Positions 8,713-16,726 of a stretch of 64,000 bases of DNA are shown in pieces. Numbering within the stretch: the first letter of the stretch is position 1; every line of letters begins with the position of its first letter. This DNA is from Flavobacterium xinjiangense (GTDB lineage: Bacteria > Bacteroidota > Bacteroidia > Flavobacteriales > Flavobacteriaceae), in NCBI RefSeq assembly GCF_900142885.1, contig NZ_FRCL01000006.1, positions 62,001-126,000 of the forward strand, in the 5' to 3' direction. Both the position numbers and the translations under genes were made by a program. The notes below the pieces were generated by a model. It was not told where the DNA came from. It did no database searches and saw nothing but the letters and a program-made list of their open reading frames with translations.

Positions 8713-8731
8713 CGGTCAAATTCTTTAAGAA

Positions 8732-9037
8732 TCATTCTGTCATTATATTTTTAATTTCTTCAAATAAATCTTGCCAAGTTGGATTTAAAGAACGAATTAA
8801 TTCATTTTTTGTTTCTCTTGAACCTGCTTTTATTAGTTTTTCTCTAGCTATTGCATCACCAATCCATTGAAATTGTTCAAAATATACTAATATATCCAAA
8901 TTATAGCGAGCAGAAAATGAACTAGGATATCTTTTCTCTTTGTGTTCCAAAATTCTTTGCGGAAGATTTGAAGTAACGCCTGTATATACTACGGTTTGGT
9001 ATTTATTAGTGATGATATAGATAAATCCAGGTTTCAT
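8732..9037 (-). CDS. GIY-YIG nuclease-domain protein wrapped in repeats
   Basis: A single-domain 101-residue GIY-YIG protein of the UPF0213/YhbQ-like size class. The first strand is GFIYIITN, the second is VVYTGVTSNL (YTG for YIG), with QRILEHKE carrying the catalytic Arg, and AIAREKLIKAGSRETKNELI carrying the catalytic Glu. I start at ATG 9037 (MKPGFIYII). The upstream in-frame ATG at 9058 lies inside the flanking repeat and would add MTNTNKN. Directly oriented repeats abut both ends of the gene, so gene and repeats look like one unit. Mobility or repeat cleavage is an inference; other members of this size class have been tied to DNA repair-like nuclease activity. Confidence 0.85.
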   Translation of the reverse strand: MKPGFIYIITNKYQTVVYTGVTSNLPQRILEHKEKRYPSSFSARYNLDILVYFEQFQWIGDAIAREKLIKAGSRETKNELIRSLNPTWQDLFEEIKNIMTE

Positions 9038-9054
9038 ATTTTTATTTGTATTTG

Positions 9055-9137
9055 TCATCGCGGGGAACGAAGCAATCTCATTTAGTTGCTCAATTTGTGC
9101 TCTTGTTAGTGCGTTTGCTTCGTTCCTCGCAATGACT
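9055..9137. repeat. CGAAGCAATC dispersed repeat, copy 2, with inverted right end
   Basis: The left end GTCATCGCGGGGAACGAAGC (9055-9074) is matched by its inverse GCTTCGTTCCTCGCAATGAC at 9118-9137 (two mismatches), around a 43-base middle homologous to copy 1. The whole is a miniature inverted-repeat element and would form a long stem. It fills the space between the GIY-YIG start and the end of mutS2. Confidence 0.88.
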
Positions 9138-9156
9138 TACGTAAACAGATTACCGC

Positions 9157-11322
9157 TTACTTCTTACCCGCTTCAACGAATTCTAGTGATTCAAGGCTTA
9201 CTTTAGAGGTAAACACACCGTAATTTACCACCGCTTTGTTTTTCTCAATCTTATCAATGCTTCCCACTGCTTTTCCATCTGACATTCGAACGCGATCACC
9301 GACTTTTAGAATCGGTTTCGGCTTTTCAACCACTACTTTTAGTTTTTTCTCTTTCTTTTCTTTTCTGATTTCTTCAACCTTGACAGTAACCTCTTCAATC
9401 ACTACTTTTTTCTGTTCAATCAGTGCTTTCGTTTCTTTGGGTGTCACTTTTTTTCGTTTTGAATTTTCAATTTCAATAATTTTCAAAAACTCACCAATAA
9501 GGTCCTTTTTGCTTTTGTTATTAAAATATTTCTCAGCTATATCTTCAATTTTTTGGCCAATGTATATCGTTTTCTGATTGCTGTCGTATAATTCTTGATA
9601 GCTTTCCAGTTTTTGCTTGATTTTCACATTGATGGTTTCCATTTTCCTTCCTTCTTCCCGCGCTTTGGTTTCTTCTTCTTTCAGCGTTTGAGAAGTTTTC
9701 TCCATTTTTGAACGCTCCTTTTGAAGGGTAGCAATCGTTTTATCGAAACGTACTTTTCCTACTTCAATTTTCTTTTTGGCACGATTGATTAAACTAAATG
9801 GGATTCCGTTTTTTAAGGCAACTTCAAATGTAAAAGAACTTCCCGCTTGTCCTAAAACCAATTTGTACAATGGTTCTAATGTTTTTTCGTCGAAAAGCAT
9901 ATTGGCATTTGTGGCATAAGGCAATTCATTTGCTAGAATTTTAAGATTCGAATAATGCGTTGTTATGATCCCGAAAGCTTCGCGATGATAGAACTCTTCT
10001 AAGAAAATTTCGGCTAATGCACCTCCCAATTCTGGATCAGAACCGGTACCAAATTCATCAATCAGGAACATTGTTTTCTTATTACATTTTTTCAAGAAGT
10101 AATTCATGTTCTTTAATCGGTAACTGTAGGTACTGAGATGATTTTCAATAGATTGATTATCTCCAATATCTGTTAAAATACGATCAAACAAAAATGTTTC
10201 ACTACGTTCGTGAACTGGAATTAACATTCCGGATTGCAGCATTAGTTGGAGTAATCCAACCGTTTTTAATGAGATTGTTTTTCCTCCGGCATTTGGTCCT
10301 GAAATTACAATAATTCTGCTTTCTTGACTTAATTCAATTGTCTGCGGATGTGTAATTTCGTTTTTTTGTTTGTTGTTCAAATACAGAATAGGATGGAAGG
10401 CATCTCTAAAATAAACGCGGCGATCCTCTGTAATTGTTGGCAAAATTCCATTGATTTTATTTGCATATTTTGCTTTAGCGGCAATTACATCAATGTCACT
10501 AAGAAAATCCTGGTATTGAATAAGCAAGGGTAAAAAAGGACGAATTCTATTTGATAGTTGTTTTAAAATTCTGGTAATTTCCTCTTTTTCCTCATATTCT
10601 AAATTACTCAATTCTCTGGAATAATTCAAGGTAGCTTCTGGTTCGATATAAGCAATGCTTCCTGTTTTTGAACTCCCAAGAATCGATCCTTTTACTTTAC
10701 GTCTATACATTGCTAAAACCGCCAAAACTCGACGATTTTGAACAAAACTCTCTTTGATATCATCTAAATATCCTAAAGCGTTGTATTGAGTTAAAGCAGT
10801 ACCAAAACTCTGATTGACTTTACCACGCACTGCATTCATACTTCTGCGAATATTCAATAAATCCGGTGCGGCATTGTCTTTGATTTCGCCATATTTATCG
10901 ACCACTTCATCAACCATCGTGATGATATCTTTGGTCAGTTCAACTTGGTTTGCTCTCGCATTTAAATTGGGATAATAATCTTCGAATTTTTTTAGGAAAT
11001 TCAACAGAAAATTAGAAGTGGATGAAATAGTCGCTATTTTTCTAAAACTGCCTACTTCAAGAAAACTGTCTTCTATTGCCAAAAATCTAATTTCATGGGT
11101 AATAGCATCAAAACCATGATTGGGAATTGCATTATTATTTTGGAAAGACGAAACATACTCTGATGTTTGCATTAATGCCTGCATCAAAGAGTCCTTGTCT
11201 TTAAAAGGAGTTATTTCAAGTGCTTTTTGTTTACCAATATCAGTATTACAAATCGTCGAAATGGTTTCGAGAACGGTTGGAAATTGTAAATCTTGTAATG
11301 TTTTTTCGGTGATGGATATCAT
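9157..11322 (-). CDS. mutS2: MutS2-family ATPase lacking the Smr domain
   Basis: MutS-family DNA-binding ATPase. In other bacteria MutS2 suppresses homologous recombination or rescues collided ribosomes. Visible features: an N-terminal lever/clamp region, the ABC ATPase with Walker A SGPNAGGKTISLKTVG near residue 343, MFLIDEFGTGSDPELGGALAE (Walker B) and ITTHYSNLK. These are followed by a long charged coiled coil (about 530-660) and a small beta module (KVGDRVRMSDGKAVGSIDK). Usual MutS2 proteins reach about 780 residues and end in an Smr nuclease domain. This one stops at 721 with no Smr, which I believe is typical for flavobacteria. It is divergent from ung. Confidence 0.9.
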   Translation of the reverse strand: MISITEKTLQDLQFPTVLETISTICNTDIGKQKALEITPFKDKDSLMQALMQTSEYVSSFQNNNAIPNHGFDAITHEIRFLAIEDSFLEVGSFRKIATISSTSNFLLNFLKKFEDYYPNLNARANQVELTKDIITMVDEVVDKYGEIKDNAAPDLLNIRRSMNAVRGKVNQSFGTALTQYNALGYLDDIKESFVQNRRVLAVLAMYRRKVKGSILGSSKTGSIAYIEPEATLNYSRELSNLEYEEKEEITRILKQLSNRIRPFLPLLIQYQDFLSDIDVIAAKAKYANKINGILPTITEDRRVYFRDAFHPILYLNNKQKNEITHPQTIELSQESRIIVISGPNAGGKTISLKTVGLLQLMLQSGMLIPVHERSETFLFDRILTDIGDNQSIENHLSTYSYRLKNMNYFLKKCNKKTMFLIDEFGTGSDPELGGALAEIFLEEFYHREAFGIITTHYSNLKILANELPYATNANMLFDEKTLEPLYKLVLGQAGSSFTFEVALKNGIPFSLINRAKKKIEVGKVRFDKTIATLQKERSKMEKTSQTLKEEETKAREEGRKMETINVKIKQKLESYQELYDSNQKTIYIGQKIEDIAEKYFNNKSKKDLIGEFLKIIEIENSKRKKVTPKETKALIEQKKVVIEEVTVKVEEIRKEKKEKKLKVVVEKPKPILKVGDRVRMSDGKAVGSIDKIEKNKAVVNYGVFTSKVSLESLEFVEAGKK

Positions 11323-11345
11323 TTATCGTATTATTCTTTTCAAGA

Positions 11346-11353
11346 CAAAAATA
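11346..11353 (-). promoter_or_regulatory. -7 box (TATTTTTG) for mutS2
   Basis: TATTTTTG on the minus strand, matching TAnnTTTG, 23 bases before the mutS2 ATG. Confidence 0.5.
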
Positions 11354-11443
11354 GCTAATAGTTAAGACTATTTAACAGACTTTCACAAAGAATTAATGAA
11401 TGTTTATTATGCATTTTAGGATAAAAAAAAAGGATTCTCTCTG

Positions 11444-11451
11444 TATCTTTG
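11444..11451 (+). promoter_or_regulatory. -7 box (TATCTTTG) for ung
   Basis: TATCTTTG matches TAnnTTTG and ends 18 bases before the ATG at 11470. It places transcription start after any upstream in-frame TTG (11449), which decides the ung start codon. Confidence 0.7.
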
Positions 11452-11469
11452 CTTTATAAATATTTAACT

Positions 11470-12150
11470 ATGCAAATCAATCTTAATCCGGAATGGCAAT
11501 CCATTTTGTTAGACGAAATTCAAAAACCCTATTTTCAGGATTTAATGGAATTTGTCGATGAGGAATACAAGAATCATACTTGCTATCCGCCCAAAGAATT
11601 GATTTTTGCTGCTTTTAATTATTGTACTTTCAAAGATGTAAAAGTGGTTATTATAGGCCAAGATCCGTATCATGGGAAAGGCGAGGCTAATGGTTTGTGC
11701 TTCTCCGTCAATGACGGTGTTCGGATTCCGCCATCTTTACGGAATATCTTTAGAGAACTTAGTGATGATTTAGGAACTATTTTTATGCCGGTTTCGGGTA
11801 ATTTAGAAGCTTGGGCAAAACAGGGTGTTTTATTGCTGAACGCTTCGCTGACAGTAAGAGAAGACAATCCGAATAGTCATAAACATTTAAAATGGAATCT
11901 TTTTACGGACGATGTAATTCAGAAAATTTCAGAAGAAAAGGAACATGTCGTTTTCTTGCTTTGGGGGAATTTTGCGCACAAAAAAGGACTAAAAATTGAT
12001 CGAAATAAACATTTGGTTTTAGAGTCCGGACATCCGTCACCGATGAGTGCTAATCAGGGAAAATGGTTTGGGAACAAACATTTCAGCAAAACGAATGCGT
12101 ATTTAAAACAAAACGGAATAAAAACAATCGACTGGATTTCAGCAGATTAA
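11470..12150 (+). CDS. ung: Uracil-DNA glycosylase
   Basis: Family 1 UDG that cuts uracil from DNA in base-excision repair. The 226 residues carry the water-activating loop VVIIGQDPYHGKGEANGLCFSV (catalytic Asp65), the LLNASLTV strand, LLWGNFAHKKG, and the minor-groove loop HPSPMSANQGKWFG with the catalytic His. The start is ATG 11470; in-frame codons further upstream fall inside the promoter's -7 box. It has its own promoter, and the sequence after the stop carries a dispersed repeat and no clear terminator of its own. Confidence 0.96.
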   Translation: MQINLNPEWQSILLDEIQKPYFQDLMEFVDEEYKNHTCYPPKELIFAAFNYCTFKDVKVVIIGQDPYHGKGEANGLCFSVNDGVRIPPSLRNIFRELSDDLGTIFMPVSGNLEAWAKQGVLLLNASLTVREDNPNSHKHLKWNLFTDDVIQKISEEKEHVVFLLWGNFAHKKGLKIDRNKHLVLESGHPSPMSANQGKWFGNKHFSKTNAYLKQNGIKTIDWISAD

Positions 12151-12191
12151 AAATATTTTTAAAGATGTAAATACTTGAATTTCAGATCGTT

Positions 12192-12319
12192 CCGCGTGAG
12201 TGATGGCAGTGGAGCTCTTATTTTGAAAGGCGCTTCAGCCTTTTGAAAAAAAGCGGGAACGTACAGCACGACCCGAAGTTGCGAGGAGGAATGACGAAGC
12301 AATCTGCAGGGTCACGCCC
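12192..12319 (-). repeat. GC-rich dispersed repeat (GGGCGTGACCC family), copy 1
   Basis: Bounded by CCGCGTGAGTGATGG on the left and GGGTCACGCCC on the right, with GTACAGCACGACCC inside. The same terminal and internal words occur in the opposite orientation at 16727-16830. It is far richer in G and C than the neighbouring DNA. Near its right side it contains a variant of the CGAAGCAATC repeat (12279-12304). It has no coding capacity. Confidence 0.82.
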
Positions 12320-12343
12320 AAATAGAACAATTATTTAGAGTTT

Positions 12344-12718
12344 CTATTTTTTTATAATATCCTCTAAAACGGCTTTGTCACTGTAATTAATCACTTTAAG
12401 TGTGATTTCCTGTTTTTTTGTAGTTTGACCTTCAATAATGTACAATTTCCCTTTTTTAAGCTCTACATTACTTTTGTCGAAATCAACATCGCCAAATTTC
12501 AATGTATTTTTTATATCGGTGGTGTCCATCCATTTTTCAGCTAATATTTGGGATGCTTTATCGGAATAATAGAAAGGTTTATTTCTTAAATCATTCAAAA
12601 CTCTGGCATTTGGAAAATAATTACAACGAGTGTCTTTTCCGCTAAAGATAGCAGCAACAAAGAATAATCCCATAATTAAACCAATAAGGTAATAAGCAAA
12701 ACGATGTACAAATTTCAT
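12344..12718 (-). CDS. DUF4258-like small membrane-anchored protein
   Basis: A 124-residue protein with an N-terminal hydrophobic helix (about residues 8-26, YYLIGLIMGLFFVAAIFSG) that acts as anchor or signal, then a soluble domain containing CNYFPNARVLNDLRNKPF. It resembles the DUF4258 proteins of Flavobacteriia, by memory. No catalytic motif is visible. Its promoter-like sequence (TTG, 21 bases, TACCTTTG) lies at the very end of the alanine dehydrogenase gene, suggesting separate transcription from ald. The function is unknown. Confidence 0.72.
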   Translation of the reverse strand: MKFVHRFAYYLIGLIMGLFFVAAIFSGKDTRCNYFPNARVLNDLRNKPFYYSDKASQILAEKWMDTTDIKNTLKFGDVDFDKSNVELKKGKLYIIEGQTTKKQEITLKVINYSDKAVLEDIIKK

Positions 12719-12733
12719 GAATCAATTTTTTGG

Positions 12734-12765
12734 CAAAGGTAAAAGAAAGTTTGCTTAAAAAACAA
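12734..12765 (-). promoter_or_regulatory. Promoter for the DUF4258-like gene (TTG-N21-TACCTTTG)
   Basis: On the minus strand: TTG (12765-12763), 21-base spacer, TACCTTTG (12741-12734). Both boxes and the spacing fit the Bacteroidota consensus. The -33 element overlaps the last codons of ald. Confidence 0.65.
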
Positions 12766-13954
12766 TTAAATTGATGTCCTTATCCGGTAAATCAAACCAG
12801 TCGCCAATTGCTTTGTTGGTGAGAATTCCGTGATACAAATACACACCGTTTCTTAGGCCTTTGTCACAACGAATAGCAGCCTCAATACCGCCATCTTCAG
12901 CAATTTGCATTAGATACGGGGTAATAATATTGCTTATGGAAAGAGAAGCTGTTTTTGAATATCGGGAAGGAATATTAGGTACACAATAATGCAAAACATT
13001 GTTTTTGATAAATGTGGGATTCTCATGTGAGGTCACTTCTGAAGTCTCAAAACAACCTCCGGTATCAATGCTGACATCAACAATTACGGCACCATTTTTC
13101 ATGTGTTCGACCATTGTTTCTGTAACTATAACGGGGCAACGTTCTTTTCCTCTCATGGCTCCAATCGCCACATCACAACGTCGCAAGGCTTTTAACAAAG
13201 ATTTTGGCTGAATGGTAGAAGTAAAAATTCGTTGGTTTAAATTGTTTTGTAAACGACGTAACTTTGTAATGGAATTGTCAAATACTTTCACATTTGCACC
13301 TAAACCTATCGCGGTTTTAGCTGCAAATTCACCCACAGTTCCTGCGCCCAAAATAACAACATCAGTAGGAGGGACGCCGGTAATATTGCCGAACAACAAT
13401 CCTTTTCCGAATTCATTGGTAATCATCAGTTCAGCAGCAATTAATATAGATGCAGTACCGGCTATTTCGCTTAGTGATTTGACTGCGGGATAAGTCCCAT
13501 CTTCATCCTTTATGTATTCAAAAGCAAGAGCGGTGATTTTTTTCTTAGTTAAAGCTTCGAAATATGCTTTTTTTCTAGTTTTCAATTGAATTGCCGAAAT
13601 CAGAATCGTTTCCGGATTCATCATTTGAATTTCGGCTGTAGTGGCTGGCTCAACTTTTAGGATCATCGGGCAGCTAAATACTTTCTTGGTGTCATTTGTA
13701 ACCTCTGCACCGGCATCACAATACTCTTTATCAGAATAACTGGAACTTTGTCCTGCACCAGCTTCAATCATCACTCTGTGTCCGTGAAAGGTCAACGAAT
13801 TTACAGCATCTGGAGTAAGACAAATCCGGCGTTCCTGATAGCTGGTCTCTTTTGGGATTCCAATAAAAAGTTCGCTTTTTTGTCTCGCTATTTCCAATTT
13901 TTCTTCTTGAGGTAATAGCTGTTGCTTTGTGAATGGAGTTATAGTAATTGACAT
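12755..13954 (-). CDS. ald: Alanine dehydrogenase
   Basis: NAD-dependent enzyme interconverting L-alanine with pyruvate and ammonia. The 399 residues show the AlaDH/PNT N-terminal domain (IGIPKETSYQERRICLTPDAV, GHRVMIEAGAG, SYSDKEYCDAGAEV) and the Rossmann domain VVILGAGTVGEFAAKTA. This is followed by the sequence around GAMRGKERCPVIVTETMV and the C-terminal HYCVPNIPSRYSKTAS. I start at ATG 13954 (MSITITPF), as an upstream TTG extension would add a non-conserved leader. It lies in the same orientation as GNAT, tsaE and porX, a gene order I recall as frequent in this phylum. Confidence 0.92.
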   Translation of the reverse strand: MSITITPFTKQQLLPQEEKLEIARQKSELFIGIPKETSYQERRICLTPDAVNSLTFHGHRVMIEAGAGQSSSYSDKEYCDAGAEVTNDTKKVFSCPMILKVEPATTAEIQMMNPETILISAIQLKTRKKAYFEALTKKKITALAFEYIKDEDGTYPAVKSLSEIAGTASILIAAELMITNEFGKGLLFGNITGVPPTDVVILGAGTVGEFAAKTAIGLGANVKVFDNSITKLRRLQNNLNQRIFTSTIQPKSLLKALRRCDVAIGAMRGKERCPVIVTETMVEHMKNGAVIVDVSIDTGGCFETSEVTSHENPTFIKNNVLHYCVPNIPSRYSKTASLSISNIITPYLMQIAEDGGIEAAIRCDKGLRNGVYLYHGILTNKAIGDWFDLPDKDINLIVF

Positions 13955-14045
13955 TTTAATTGTTAATTTGTGGTACAATTTACGCAAAAGTTTTAGAAAA
14001 ACGCAATTGTAGCGATGATAAGTACAGTAGTAGTTATTTTAAAAT

Positions 14046-14519
14046 TTAGATGATGATTCTTTCCATTTTTATATCGGCTCTTTCATAAACTCCATCTTCT
14101 AATGCTATTTCTATAAAACCATATTTTTCATATAAATGGATAGCGGGCAGTAAACTTCTATTTGAGTACAAAATAAGTTTTTGAATGCCTTCTTCTTTGG
14201 CAACAGCCAGACAATGTTCCATTATTTTTTTACCAATTCCTAAACCCTGAATCGTATCTGTAACCGCCATTTTACTCAATTCAAAAGTAAAGTCATCTAT
14301 TTTTATCAATGAAACGGTACCTATGATTTGATTATTGTATTTAGCATAAAATATCATTCCGCCTTTATCAATAATTTCACTTTGTGGATTAGAAAGTACG
14401 ATTTCGTCTTTGGGTTCCACTTTGAAATATTTCTTCAGCCATTCTAAATTTAGTGTTTTAATATGTTCCTTTAAATCTGTTGAAAAAGGAATAATTTCTA
14501 CGGTATTTTCTAAACTCAT
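14046..14519 (-). CDS. GNAT-family N-acetyltransferase
   Basis: Acetyl-CoA-dependent acyltransferase of unknown substrate. The 157 residues show the GNAT fold: FYAKYNNQIIGTVSLIKI (strands 2-3), LSKMAVTDTIQGLGIGKKIMEH (strand 4 and the acetyl-CoA pyrophosphate loop Q-x-x-G-x-G) and LILYSNRSLLPAIHLYEKYGF (strand 5, final helix). It lies 9 bp after tsaE on the same strand and is probably co-transcribed with it. TsaE is sometimes neighboured by RimI; this protein is not close enough to RimI for me to name it so. Confidence 0.88.
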   Translation of the reverse strand: MSLENTVEIIPFSTDLKEHIKTLNLEWLKKYFKVEPKDEIVLSNPQSEIIDKGGMIFYAKYNNQIIGTVSLIKIDDFTFELSKMAVTDTIQGLGIGKKIMEHCLAVAKEEGIQKLILYSNRSLLPAIHLYEKYGFIEIALEDGVYERADIKMERIII

Positions 14520-14528
14520 AAATATAAT

Positions 14529-14936
14529 TTAACTTAATTCTAACGAACGTTTTCCATCCGAAAGCAACTCAATAGTAATAACAGAATGTGCTTCAGGAAT
14601 CAGATTTGGAATTTTTTCAGCCCATTCAATAAAACACCAATTCCCCGAATAAAGGTAATCATCAATTCCCATATCCATAGCTTCTGTTTCGCTATTTAAC
14701 CTATAAAAATCAAAATGGTAAACAGTTTGATTTTTAGCAGTTTTGTATTCGTTAACTAAAGAGAAAGTTGGACTGCTGGTAGCATCAGTAACACCAAGTG
14801 TTTTACACAATTGTTTAATCAAAGTTGTTTTTCCAACGCCCATTTCGCCATGAAAAAGAATCACTTTATTGGGGTTCTCCGTTATAATTTTTTGCGCAAC
14901 TTCCTCGAGTTGATCTAAAGAAAAAGTAACATTCAT
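14529..14936 (-). CDS. tsaE: tRNA threonylcarbamoyladenosine biosynthesis ATPase TsaE
   Basis: Small ATPase that, with TsaB and TsaD, transfers the threonylcarbamoyl group made by TsaC to tRNA A37. Walker A GEMGVGKTT lies at residues 30-38, then SSPTFSLVNEY (switch I) and HFDFYRL, and near the end NWCFIEWAEKIPNLIP, all family hallmarks. The 135-residue length is normal. It lies between porX (upstream, separated by an AGTGTTCAG spacer) and the GNAT gene. Confidence 0.95.
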   Translation of the reverse strand: MNVTFSLDQLEEVAQKIITENPNKVILFHGEMGVGKTTLIKQLCKTLGVTDATSSPTFSLVNEYKTAKNQTVYHFDFYRLNSETEAMDMGIDDYLYSGNWCFIEWAEKIPNLIPEAHSVITIELLSDGKRSLELS

Positions 14937-14942
14937 AATTTA

Positions 14943-15012
14943 AGTGTTCAGTGTTCAGTAATTAGTGTTCAGTTCTCGCTTTTCTGCAAACTGACCATTG
15001 CAAACTGACCAC
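14943..15012. repeat. AGTGTTCAG and GCAAACTGACCA word repeats
   Basis: Three AGTGTTCAG-type copies (14943-14972), the same word as at 2.3 kb, are followed by two copies of GCAAACTGACCA. CTGAACACT and AGTGTTCAG words allow limited folding. They separate porX from tsaE. No promoter box is evident. Confidence 0.6.
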
Positions 15013-15017
15013 TTTTT

Positions 15018-16571
15018 TTATTTCGGGTTAAAAACTAAGAAAGGGATAATCATTTCTTCCAATGAAATTCCGCCGTGCTGATACGTATTTTTATAATAAC
15101 TCACATAATGATTGTAGTTATTGACATACGCCAGAAACAAATCATTTTTTGCAAAAATATAAGAACTGCTCATATTTATGGTAGGCAAACCAATATTTTT
15201 TGGTTCTTTCACAGCATAAACATCTTTGTGTTCGTATGTCAGACTGCGTCCCGTTTTGTAACGCAAATTCAAACTGGTATTTTTATCACCCACCACTTTC
15301 GATGGATTTTTTACGTTTATCGTTCCGTGGTCCGTAGTCAAAATCAATTTGAAACCTAATTTTTGAGCCTGCTGAATAATCTCCAACAATGGAGAGTTTT
15401 TAAACCAACTCAACGTCAGCGAGCGATATGCTTTATCATCCGATGCAAGTTCTTTTACTACATCCATCTCTGTTTTGGCATGCGAAAGCATATCCACAAA
15501 GTTGTAAACTACGGTAACCAAATCATTATTTTTTAATGCTTTAAAACCTTCAACCAGTTTTTTACCTCCGGCAAGATTGGTGATTTTAAAGTAATCTTCC
15601 TTGATGTTTAAACCTAATCGTTTCAGCTGTGCCGTCAAAAATTCGGCTTCATACAGGTTTTTTCCGCCTTCTTCCGGATCATTTTTCCAATACTGCGGAA
15701 ACTGTTTTTCCATTTCAAGAGGGGTCAAACCAGAGAAAATAGCATTTCTTGCATATTGCGTAGCCGTAGGAAGAATAGCGTAATATGGTACTTCTTTTTC
15801 CAGTTTGTAATAATTAGCTACCACGCTTTCAAAAGTTTTCCATTGATCGTAACGCAAATTATCAATTACAACAAATAGAATTGGTTTGTCTTTTTTGACG
15901 ATTTCCGGCACCACTAATTCTCTGAATAAAGTATGTGATTGCACCGGTTTATCCGCTTTTGGCGCAAACCAATCCTCATAATTGCGCTCTATGAATTTTC
16001 CAAATTGCGAATTGGCTTCCGCCTTTTGGGATTCCAGAATTTCAACCATGCTCTGATCGTTGATATTCTCCAATTCCAATTCCCAAAAAATCAATTTTTT
16101 ATACAATTCTACCCAGTCTTCATAGGAATTTACCATCGACATTTCCATGGTGATTTTTCTAAATTCCTTCTGATAATCCAACGTTGTTTTTTGCGAAATC
16201 AATCGGGAATGATCCAGATTTTTCTTCAAACTCAACAAAATCTGATTCGGATTCACGGGTTTGATCAAATAATCGGCAATTTTAGAGCCAATCGCTTCCT
16301 CCATGATGTATTCCTCCTCACTTTTGGTAATCATAATCATGGGAACCGAAGATTTTTTCTCTTTCATCTCCGAAAGTGTTTCCAAACCGCTCATTCCGGG
16401 CATATTTTCGTCCAGAAAAACAATATCAAAATTGTTTTCGTCAAAAATATCAATCGCATCACGACCGTTATTACAAGTAGTTACCTCGTAATTCTTCTTT
16501 TCCAGAAATAATATATGTGGTTTCAAAAGGTCGATTTCATCATCCACCCAAAGTATTTTTATTTTATCCAT
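15018..16571 (-). CDS. porX: PorX: response regulator with PglZ phosphodiesterase domain
   Basis: Regulator of the type IX secretion system in Bacteroidota, acting with the kinase PorY and sigma factor SigP. Residues 1-120 are a receiver: acidic pair DDE at 10-12, phospho-acceptor Asp54 in FLDENMPG, Lys104 in LIKPVNP. A helical linker follows, then from about 205 a PglZ/alkaline-phosphatase-superfamily domain with FVVIDNLRYDQW, ATQYARNAIFSGLTP (nucleophile Thr), DMLSHAKTE and TTDHGTINVKNP. The 517 residues match PorX. No T9SS structural genes or C-terminal sorting domains are visible in the window. The metal-site layout is conserved, so the phosphodiesterase is probably active. Confidence 0.93.
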   Translation of the reverse strand: MDKIKILWVDDEIDLLKPHILFLEKKNYEVTTCNNGRDAIDIFDENNFDIVFLDENMPGMSGLETLSEMKEKKSSVPMIMITKSEEEYIMEEAIGSKIADYLIKPVNPNQILLSLKKNLDHSRLISQKTTLDYQKEFRKITMEMSMVNSYEDWVELYKKLIFWELELENINDQSMVEILESQKAEANSQFGKFIERNYEDWFAPKADKPVQSHTLFRELVVPEIVKKDKPILFVVIDNLRYDQWKTFESVVANYYKLEKEVPYYAILPTATQYARNAIFSGLTPLEMEKQFPQYWKNDPEEGGKNLYEAEFLTAQLKRLGLNIKEDYFKITNLAGGKKLVEGFKALKNNDLVTVVYNFVDMLSHAKTEMDVVKELASDDKAYRSLTLSWFKNSPLLEIIQQAQKLGFKLILTTDHGTINVKNPSKVVGDKNTSLNLRYKTGRSLTYEHKDVYAVKEPKNIGLPTINMSSSYIFAKNDLFLAYVNNYNHYVSYYKNTYQHGGISLEEMIIPFLVFNPK

Positions 16572-16726
16572 AAGTTTTTAAGCAAGTATTCAAAAGTTGT
16601 AATTGAAAGTGCCAATTTACTGATTTTCGCAACGGTTCTTTGCTAATATTATGATAATTTTTAGTACAATAGTAGCTTGTATTGCTAAACCAAAGATATT
16701 ATTTTATTTTGTCTAAACCTTTTTTT

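Noticed and set aside
11449..11469. Upstream TTG start for ung
   Set aside because: It lies inside the -7 box TATCTTTG, so it would not be in the transcript.
15939..16511. A long rightward open frame opposite porX
   Set aside because: Its translation is a Phe/Ile/His-rich shadow, while the leftward frame encodes a complete PorX with conserved motifs.
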